Source: Betaproteobacteria bacterium (GTDB lineage Bacteria > Pseudomonadota > Gammaproteobacteria > Burkholderiales > SG8-39). From it: DNA of 64,000 nucleotides. The DNA lies in the NCBI GenBank assembly GCA_004297625.1, contig SCTY01000025.1, positions 1 to 64,000 on the forward strand, read 5' to 3'. The notes under the pieces are model-generated. The model searched no databases. It saw only the letters and a list, made by a program, of their open reading frames with translations, and was not told the DNA's origin. This document shows positions 59,082 to 64,000 of the stretch, one piece after another (positions within the stretch are counted from its first letter, which is position 1; the number at the start of each line of letters is the position of its first letter). The position numbers and the translations under genes are program-made.

Positions 59082-59363
59082 TCAGCGCCTTACCGGCTTC
59101 GGCCGGCGAGGTTTCCCGCCGGCGGCCCTGGCAAGAATGTACTTGCGCACGTCCTGTGCGGCATAGACCCGGCCGGTGCGCTCCGTTTCGGATACCGAAA
59201 GAAGCGCGTCCTCGATCAGTCGGCTACGCTGCTCCGCGACCGTCGCTTGCGTCTCGAGCGCCTCGAGCATCCATGCATGCGGCGTCTTGCCGGAAGCCTC
59301 GGCGAGCGGAGCGATCCGCTTCTTCAGCGTTTCGGGAAGCTTCAGGGTCGTAGTCGATGCCAT
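59082..59363 (-). CDS. parD: Ribbon-helix-helix antitoxin of the ParE-type toxin
   Basis: The protein is 93 residues from ATG 59363. The N-terminal strand-helix-helix is TTTLKLPETLKKRIAPLAEASGKTPHAWMLEAL, a CopG/ParD-like DNA-binding unit. A helical tail (AEQRSRLIEDALLSV) should wrap the toxin. It probably represses its own promoter through the operator at 59385. The frame extending to 59441 passes through that operator and is rejected. Confidence 0.85.
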   Translation of the reverse strand: MASTTTLKLPETLKKRIAPLAEASGKTPHAWMLEALETQATVAEQRSRLIEDALLSVSETERTGRVYAAQDVRKYILARAAGGKPRRPKPVRR

Positions 59364-59384
59364 CGCGCGAATTTTTCCAAATGG

Positions 59385-59404
59385 GGTGACACTAAAGTAA
59401 CACC
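59385..59404. promoter_or_regulatory. Imperfect palindrome, likely antitoxin operator
   Basis: GGTGACACTAAAGTAACACC is symmetric at 14 of 20 positions (GGTG..ACT..AGT..CACC). It lies 22-41 nt upstream of the antitoxin ATG, where autoregulatory RHH operators stand. Confidence 0.5.
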
Positions 59405-59469
59405 TCGCGGCCGCTCGGGTCAACGTCGAGACGGCACGCATTCCGCGGTCCCTACGGGCGCCGGCGCCG

Positions 59470-60078
59470 CTACCGGGCAGCCAGATCGACGAGCTCCCGG
59501 ACTTCTCCTATCTTGTCCTTGACTAACCAATGCGTCAGATCGCCGCTCGATATGACGGCGAGCAGCTTGCCGTTTTCCACAATCGGCAGGTGCCGGAACC
59601 GCCGCTGGGTGACCAGCCCCATCGCAGCGCCGACGCTCGTCGTCGGCGGGACGCAGTACGGGTCCCTCGTCATCACCTCGGAAACTTTCGTGCTGCGGGG
59701 ATCGAGGCCGGCAGCCAGTACCTTGTTCAGCGCATCCCGCTCCGTGAAGATGCCGATCAACGTTTCGCCATCCATGACCATCAGCGCACCGATTTTCTCG
59801 GCGGTCATCGTGCGCACGCACGCCGTGACCAGCGTATCGGGCCCGACCGAGTGGATCGCTTCGCCCTCCTGCAATAGCCTTTTCAATGGAGCCGCGCGTT
59901 TGTCCCGTAATCTCATGGAGTAGACCCAGACGGCGGCGATGATTGCAAACAGAACCAGCGCGTACATCGGCCCTCTGCTAATGAGCGTCTGGACGTCCTC
60001 CAGTTGCGCCGCAGGCACTGCTGTCGAAAGAAATGCGAGAACGGTACCGGTGCCCGACTGGTAAAGCAGCTTTCTCAT
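59470..60078 (-). CDS. Membrane-anchored CBS-pair protein
   Basis: The protein is 202 residues. Two hydrophobic N-terminal stretches (VLAFLSTAVPAA and YALVLFAIIAAVWVYS) precede two CBS motifs (VRTMTAEKIGALMVMDG and VGAAMGLVTQRRFRHLPIVENG). CBS pairs bind adenine nucleotides. No catalytic domain is attached, so it is a sensor of unknown partner. It diverges from the SDR gene across a region with repeats. Confidence 0.85.
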   Translation of the reverse strand: MRKLLYQSGTGTVLAFLSTAVPAAQLEDVQTLISRGPMYALVLFAIIAAVWVYSMRLRDKRAAPLKRLLQEGEAIHSVGPDTLVTACVRTMTAEKIGALMVMDGETLIGIFTERDALNKVLAAGLDPRSTKVSEVMTRDPYCVPPTTSVGAAMGLVTQRRFRHLPIVENGKLLAVISSGDLTHWLVKDKIGEVRELVDLAAR

Positions 60079-60091
60079 AGGGTTGGCCCTC

Positions 60092-60150
60092 CATTGCGTC
60101 CAACTACGTCCGACTATGATTCAGCCTGTTGCTTACATTGCATCCGGCTA
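60092..60150. repeat. Imperfect direct repeats in the CBS/SDR intergenic region
   Basis: CATTGCGTCCAACTA (60092-60106) is followed directly by CGTCCGACTA (60107-60116), and CATTGCATCCGGCTA stands at 60136-60150 (12 of 15 match). They lie between two divergent starts, so a shared regulator site is possible. Confidence 0.4.
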
Positions 60151-60189
60151 TCCGCGACGTCAAGCGTGCTGCCGGGTCATAATTGCAGG

Positions 60190-60897
60190 ATGAGCGGCGT
60201 GCTGCTGGTCGCGGGGGCGGGCGAGGGCCTGGGGCGTTCGGTGGCGCTGCGCTTCGCGCGCGAAGGCTATGCGGTCGCGCTCGCCGCGCGCAACGCCGAG
60301 AAGCTGCGGCGAGTTTCTTCAGAGACCGGCGGGCGCGCGTTTCCCGCCGATCTCGGAAGCGAAGCCGAGGTGCTTCGCTTGTTCGAGGCGGTCGAATCGA
60401 GCCTCGGGCCGATCGATGCCGTGGCGTTCATCGCCTCGAGCCGCATGCAGGGCCCGTTCGCGGAAATCTCGCTCGCGGACTTCGAGCGCGTCTGGCGCGG
60501 AAGCTGCCTTACCGGCTTTCTCGTCGGGCGCGAAGCCGCGCGCCGCATGCTGCCGCGCGGCCGCGGCACCGTGATCTTCACCGGCGCCTCGGGGAGCGTG
60601 CGCGGGCGCGCGGGCTTCGCGGCCTTCGCCGCCGGCAAGGGAGCTCTGCGTTTCATGGCGCAGAGCATGGCGCGCGAGCTCGGACCGAAAGGCATCCATG
60701 TCGCGACCGTTCTCATCGACGGCGCCATCGACAGCAAGAAGATGTGGCGCGATCACCGCGAACGCATGGAAAAGCTCGGTCCCGACGGCGCGCTGAATCC
60801 CGATGCGATCGCGGAGACGTACTGGCAGATCCACGGCCAGCCGCGCAGCGCGTGGACGCACGAAGCCGACCTGCGGCCCTGGGCCGAGCCGTTCTGA
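60190..60897 (+). CDS. Short-chain dehydrogenase-like protein lacking catalytic Tyr
   Basis: The protein is 235 residues from ATG 60190 with a weak ribosome site. The nucleotide-binding start GAGEGLGRSVALRF and the Ser in TGASGS are kept. The YxxxK motif reads F-A-A-G-K, with Phe for the catalytic Tyr (codon TTC). Classical SDRs lose most activity without this Tyr, so it may be a binding protein or use another residue. A longer frame begins inside the repeat region and is rejected. Confidence 0.88.
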   Translation: MSGVLLVAGAGEGLGRSVALRFAREGYAVALAARNAEKLRRVSSETGGRAFPADLGSEAEVLRLFEAVESSLGPIDAVAFIASSRMQGPFAEISLADFERVWRGSCLTGFLVGREAARRMLPRGRGTVIFTGASGSVRGRAGFAAFAAGKGALRFMAQSMARELGPKGIHVATVLIDGAIDSKKMWRDHRERMEKLGPDGALNPDAIAETYWQIHGQPRSAWTHEADLRPWAEPF

Positions 60898-60921
60898 CGC
60901 CGCTCGATAACGAGGCGCCCG

Positions 60922-60939
60922 CTGTTCCGCACGGAACAG
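60922..60939. promoter_or_regulatory. Perfect 18-bp palindrome before the small HTH gene
   Basis: CTGTTCCG-CA-CGGAACAG has two 8-bp arms and lies 51-68 nt upstream of the HTH start. It is a likely operator, perhaps for that HTH protein. The CTGT/ACAG ends recall a LexA box, but the spacing (N10) is not the enterobacterial N8. Confidence 0.55.
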
Positions 60940-60989
60940 AACCCGGCGCATTGCGCGCGTACACTGTGTGCGGGGGGGAAGAAGCACTC

Positions 60990-61211
60990 GTGCCCGTTCA
61001 GGGTGTATATCGCAACGCGATCGCGCACGCCGCGAAACTCGCAGGCGAGGAGCAGCTCGCCCGGCGGCTGCGCGTTTCCCGCATGGTTCTCGATAGCTGG
61101 CTGTCAGGCAGCACGCTGATCCCGTCCAACATTTTTCTGGCCGTGGCGGACTACCTCGCCGAAATCCGGCCCCCAGAGGGATCGCCGCCCGGCGGCTCGA
61201 AAAGCGGCTGA
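60990..61211 (+). CDS. Small helix-turn-helix DNA-binding protein
   Basis: The protein is 73 residues from GTG 60990, after a G/A-rich ribosome site. The central region AGEEQLARRLRVSRMVLDSWLSG is an HTH, followed by IPSNIFLAVADYLAEI. Small proteins like this, with one HTH and a Pro-rich end, are frequent in betaproteobacteria. The upstream frame reaching 60183 lies inside the SDR gene and is rejected. Confidence 0.65.
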   Translation: MPVQGVYRNAIAHAAKLAGEEQLARRLRVSRMVLDSWLSGSTLIPSNIFLAVADYLAEIRPPEGSPPGGSKSG

Positions 61212-61218
61212 AGCTTGT

Positions 61219-61248
61219 GCTGTAGCACATCGTCTACCGCTGTAGCAC
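61219..61248. promoter_or_regulatory. Two GCTGTAGCAC direct repeats 20 bp apart
   Basis: Identical decamers at 61219-61228 and 61239-61248 start exactly 20 bp apart, two helical turns, so they would face the same side of the DNA. The first is part of a GTGCT-GT-AGCAC inverted repeat. They lie about 125-155 nt before the Crp/Fnr-type gene. Confidence 0.5.
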
Positions 61249-61372
61249 CGCGCGATCTGCCGGATGACGCATGGCGCGCTCCGCAGGAGAAGCTGTCAGC
61301 CGGCGCTAGCATGCGCCGACATCGACGCATTCTTCGTTGTCCCCTGAAGAACAAACCTTTCGGATAACGGCC

Positions 61373-62068
61373 ATGCATACTGGCTCGACCGGCAATAGCA
61401 TTCTGGACACGCTGCCCTCGTCGGCGCGGCGCCTGTGCCAGAAGATGCTGGTGGACCTGCCGGCGGGCACGCAGCTCGTTGGCCAGGGCGAGCACATCAC
61501 GCACGTGTTCTTTCCCACGACCGCAGTCTGCTCCATAGCCATCGAGCTCGCTTCCGGAGAGAAGGCCGAAACCGGCGCGGTGGGCCAAGACGGCTTCGTC
61601 GGCGTGCCGCTCGTGCTCGGCGTGTCGGTTAGCACCACGAGCGGCGTCATCCAGGTGCCCGGCGAAGGCTACCGCATGGGCGCAAAGCCGCTGCTCGACT
61701 TTTGCCGGCAGCACGAGGCGTTCCGCAAGGCGCTGTTAGGCTACAGCGCGTTCAGATTGCACCTCGCGAGCCGCTCGGTGGCGTGCAACTCGTTCCATTC
61801 GATCCAGCAGCGCCTGGCGCGCTGGCTGCTCTTCACGCACGATTGCGCGCGCAAGAACGAGTTCCGCCTCACGCACGAGGCGCTTTCGGCGATGCTCGCC
61901 GCGACGCGGCCGCGCGTCAGCCAGGCGGCGGCCGGGCTTAAAGCCGCGGGCATCATCGATTACCGGCGCGGAGAAGTGCGCATCCTGGACCGCAAGCGGC
62001 TGGAGGCGGTTTCCTGCGAGTGCTATGAGGAAAACAGGGCGGCGCTCGCCACGTACGGCCCGCACTAG
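61373..62068 (+). CDS. Crp/Fnr-family transcriptional regulator
   Basis: The protein is 231 residues from ATG 61373; an in-frame start at 61337 is weaker. A cNMP-type barrel (LPAGTQLVGQGEHITHVFFP and GQDGFVGVPLVLG) is followed by the long C-helix and a winged HTH (LTHEALSAMLAATRPRVSQAAAGL). Residues that bind cAMP in Crp are not obvious, and there is no Fnr-type Cys cluster at the start. The ligand is unknown. Its cassette (GFVGVPLVLG) differs from the GWA-type modules at 31-41 kb. Confidence 0.9.
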   Translation: MHTGSTGNSILDTLPSSARRLCQKMLVDLPAGTQLVGQGEHITHVFFPTTAVCSIAIELASGEKAETGAVGQDGFVGVPLVLGVSVSTTSGVIQVPGEGYRMGAKPLLDFCRQHEAFRKALLGYSAFRLHLASRSVACNSFHSIQQRLARWLLFTHDCARKNEFRLTHEALSAMLAATRPRVSQAAAGLKAAGIIDYRRGEVRILDRKRLEAVSCECYEENRAALATYGPH

Positions 62069-62079
62069 CGCCCGCTCGG

Positions 62080-63735
62080 CTACTTCGACGCGTACTCGCG
62101 GCGCGCGGCCTCGCTGCTGACCTTGCCTTCGGCGATATCGCGCTCCAGCGCCGCGCGGTCGCGTTGGCGCGGATCGCCGTAGCCGCCGCCGCCGGCGGAA
62201 TCCATGACGACGACGTCGCCGGGCTTGAGATGCGTGAGGCCGTAAGGATCGCCGGGCTTGCCGTTCACGAGGAACTGCGCGCGTGCGCCTGGCTTGCCGT
62301 CGAACAGTCCTTCGGGCGGCAGGCGGAAGCGGCCCGACTGCAGCGCCATGCTGACCGGCGGCCGCGGCGCGCACGCGTCGTCGGGCACGCGGAACACTTC
62401 CCGCCGCCCCAGCGCGCCGCGCTGCTTGCCGGGCCCGCCGGAGTCGGCGATCAGCTCGCGGCGCTCGACGATGAGCGGCGCGTCGCTCTCCAGGATCTCG
62501 ATCGGCGTGTTCGCGCCGTTCGCCGGGAAGATGAACGAGCCTTCGCCGTCGCGCGTTGCACCCGCGCCCAGCCCGCCGCCGCGGATCAACACCGTATGGA
62601 ACGGCCGGCCGTCGCCGCGCCGGCCGTAGAACATCTGCATCGTCGCGGGCGTGCCGCCGCCCGCGGCGACCACGCGCTCGGGCAGCGCGGCCGCGAGCGC
62701 GCGATAGATCACCTCGGTGATGAAGTGGCCGATCTGCATGCGTGCGGCGACCGCCGCCGGGAAGCGGCAGTTCACTACCGTCCCTTCGGGCGCGATCAGG
62801 CGGATCGGCGCCGCGATGCCGTGATTGTTGGGGATCTCCGGATCGAAGACGCTCTTCACCGCCATGTGCACGTAGGCGTAGGTGAAGTTGTAGACCACGT
62901 TGCCACCCCAATCGACCTGCGGCGAGGAGCCGCTGAGGTCGACGGTGATGTCGCTGCCCTCGATGGTGAGCGCGCACTGGATGCGCACCTCGGGCTCGCC
63001 TTCTTTCTGCTCGATCAGCCCTTCGGCGCGGTACACGCCGGCCGGCACGCGCGCGATCGAGGCGCGGACGCTCGCTTCGCTGCGGCGGATGATCTCGTCG
63101 CCGAGCTCGTCGAGATCCGGCAGATCGTATTGCTCGAGCATGCGCACGATCTTTTCCGCGCACACGTGGTTCGCGGCGATCTGCGAGCGGATGTCGCCGC
63201 TCACCTGCTCGGGCGTGCGCACGTTGGCGAGGATCATGTCGAGCACGCCCTGGTTGAGCGCGCCGCCGGCGTAGAGCTTGACCAGCGGAATGAAGAGCCC
63301 TTCCTCGAACACCTCGCGGTTGTCGGAGGCGACGCGCCCGCCGATGTCCGAGTGATGCAGGATGCACGCGGTGAACGCGGCGGCGCGCCCGCGGTGGAGC
63401 ACGGGGCTGAGGACGCAGACGTCGTTGAGGTGGCCGGCGAGCGCCCAGGGATCATTGGTGATGAACACATCGCCCGGCGCGAGCGAGCCGGGCGCGAGCA
63501 CCTCGACGAGCTTGCGGATGCCGAGCGCCATCGCGCCCGACTGCCCCGGCGTGGCGAGGGTGCCCTGGGCGAGCTCGCGGCCGCGCGAATCGGTGAACAT
63601 GCACGTGTAGTCGTGCGCGTCGCGCAGCAGGCTCGAGAACGCCGTGCGCGCCACCGCGGCGTCGGATTCGTCGACGATCGAGATCAGCCGGCGCCACAGA
63701 ATTTCAAGCGTGATGGGATCGAAGCGGCTTTTCAT
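62080..63735 (-). CDS. hyuB: Hydantoinase B/oxoprolinase family, ATP-dependent hydrolase subunit
   Basis: The protein is 551 residues from ATG 63735, in ATGA overlap with hyuA; an upstream ATG at 63747 lies in hyuA. Family stretches include DPITLEILWRRLISIVDE, VFITNDPWALAGHLNDV, DIGGRVASDNREVFEEG and the C-terminal DSAGGGGYGDPRQRD. It works with HyuA to open hydantoin or oxoproline rings, or to carboxylate acetone or acetophenone-like substrates. The exact substrate is not readable. Confidence 0.93.
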   Translation of the reverse strand: MKSRFDPITLEILWRRLISIVDESDAAVARTAFSSLLRDAHDYTCMFTDSRGRELAQGTLATPGQSGAMALGIRKLVEVLAPGSLAPGDVFITNDPWALAGHLNDVCVLSPVLHRGRAAAFTACILHHSDIGGRVASDNREVFEEGLFIPLVKLYAGGALNQGVLDMILANVRTPEQVSGDIRSQIAANHVCAEKIVRMLEQYDLPDLDELGDEIIRRSEASVRASIARVPAGVYRAEGLIEQKEGEPEVRIQCALTIEGSDITVDLSGSSPQVDWGGNVVYNFTYAYVHMAVKSVFDPEIPNNHGIAAPIRLIAPEGTVVNCRFPAAVAARMQIGHFITEVIYRALAAALPERVVAAGGGTPATMQMFYGRRGDGRPFHTVLIRGGGLGAGATRDGEGSFIFPANGANTPIEILESDAPLIVERRELIADSGGPGKQRGALGRREVFRVPDDACAPRPPVSMALQSGRFRLPPEGLFDGKPGARAQFLVNGKPGDPYGLTHLKPGDVVVMDSAGGGGYGDPRQRDRAALERDIAEGKVSSEAARREYASK

Positions 63736-64000
63736 AAATTGATCCAAAGAAAGCCGTACTCGTCTACGCGAGCGGCGGCGCCGCTGCCGGCGATCACGGT
63801 GGATTCGCGCTCCTCGACGATCGCCGGCCCCGCGATCTCCGCGCCGGGCGGCAGCTTGTAGCGGTCGTAGACCGTGTACGGAACGAAGTCCTTGGCGATG
63901 GGGCAGTACGCTTTGCGGCTGCCTTTGACCGCGTCTGCCGCCTTTCCTCTTACTGAGATTTTTGGAAGAGAAAGCAGCTTCACAGGCAAGCTGGCGCGCA
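63732..64000 (-). CDS. hyuA: Hydantoinase A/oxoprolinase subunit, truncated by window edge
   Basis: Only the C-terminal end is present and the frame remains open to the right edge. YDRYKLPPGAEIAGPAIVEERESTVIAG is present in two adjoining stretches and is the typical HyuA C-terminus, ending VDEYGFLWINL. It is translationally coupled to hyuB, and the N-terminal catalytic part lies outside the window. Confidence 0.88.
   Translation of the reverse strand, partial: RASLPVKLLSLPKISVRGKAADAVKGSRKAYCPIAKDFVPYTVYDRYKLPPGAEIAGPAIVEERESTVIAGSGAAARVDEYGFLWINL

Noticed and set aside
60922..60939. LexA/SOS box
   Set aside because: CTGT and ACAG are separated by ten bases, not eight, and no SOS gene follows.
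1..64000. CRISPR arrays, tRNA/rRNA genes, transposases
   Set aside because: No regular repeat-spacer series, no cloverleaf-like or ribosomal sequence and no transposase motif was seen on reading both strands. A dedicated tRNA scan would be decisive for tRNAs.

Overview
The window is high-GC DNA from a bacterial chromosome. Its gene content fits a sulfur-metabolising betaproteobacterium: AprB/AprA with an AprM membrane anchor, a SoxC-type sulfite/sulfane dehydrogenase, a Na+-pump glutaconyl-CoA decarboxylase and typical betaproteobacterial house-keeping genes. That placement is inference. No rRNA, tRNA, CRISPR array, IS element or replication origin was recognised.

Region 1 (1-13.75 kb) holds the end of gcdA followed by an inserted-looking defence island. 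A sigma-54 activator with an N-terminal CARF-like ligand domain (1161-2657) is followed by an inverted repeat (2663-2682) and a well-formed -24/-12 promoter (2765-2781). A seven-gene set then reads in one direction: a staphylococcal-nuclease-like protein, hsdR, hsdM, hsdS, a DUF3696-type ATPase, a PLD-like protein, and a small protein coupled to an SMC/Rad50-like ATPase. A C-terminal gene relic sits against gcdB at the right edge.

Region 2 (13.76-19.05 kb, minus strand) is an acyl-CoA operon: 3-hydroxyacyl-CoA dehydrogenase, thiolase, glutaryl-CoA dehydrogenase, and the small and beta subunits of a Na+-translocating decarboxylase. Region 3 (19.1-27.8 kb, plus strand) carries a universal stress protein, a TPR-CHAT protease, a CHASE2 class III cyclase, a FecR-like secreted protein and an unaccompanied molybdopterin hydroxylase subunit.

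Region 4 (27.8-48.9 kb) is the most unusual part. It looks like an organosulfonate or C1-sulfonate cluster. A SoxC/cytochrome pair diverges from a NitT/TauT-like ABC importer with two permeases and two non-identical ATPases. A Rieske oxygenase (alpha, beta, reductase, Rieske ferredoxin) follows. Opposite lie a PanB-like enzyme, a TauE-like sulfite exporter, a GcvT-like protein, a two-component system, an MFS carrier and aprMBA. Three homologous cNMP-binding-type modules occur here: fused to a permease, fused to the Rieske ferredoxin, and free-standing. A palindrome GTTTC-N5-GAAAC (one copy with a single mismatch) occurs in four intergenic regions, each about 100-126 nt from a start codon. The proposed flow is: uptake, oxygenolytic release of sulfite, export or oxidation of sulfite, and folate-linked C1 handling, with ligand-sensing modules on transport and electron transfer.

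Region 5 (49-64 kb) is mixed: YihY-like protein, XRE-type regulator, beta-hydroxyacid dehydrogenase-like gene, MoxR/DUF58/VWA operon, HtrA-like protease, MetE-like protein, OmpA-like protein, small genes, GST, ParDE-type toxin-antitoxin pair, CBS protein, an SDR lacking its catalytic Tyr, small HTH gene, Crp/Fnr regulator, and hydantoinase/oxoprolinase genes running off the right end.
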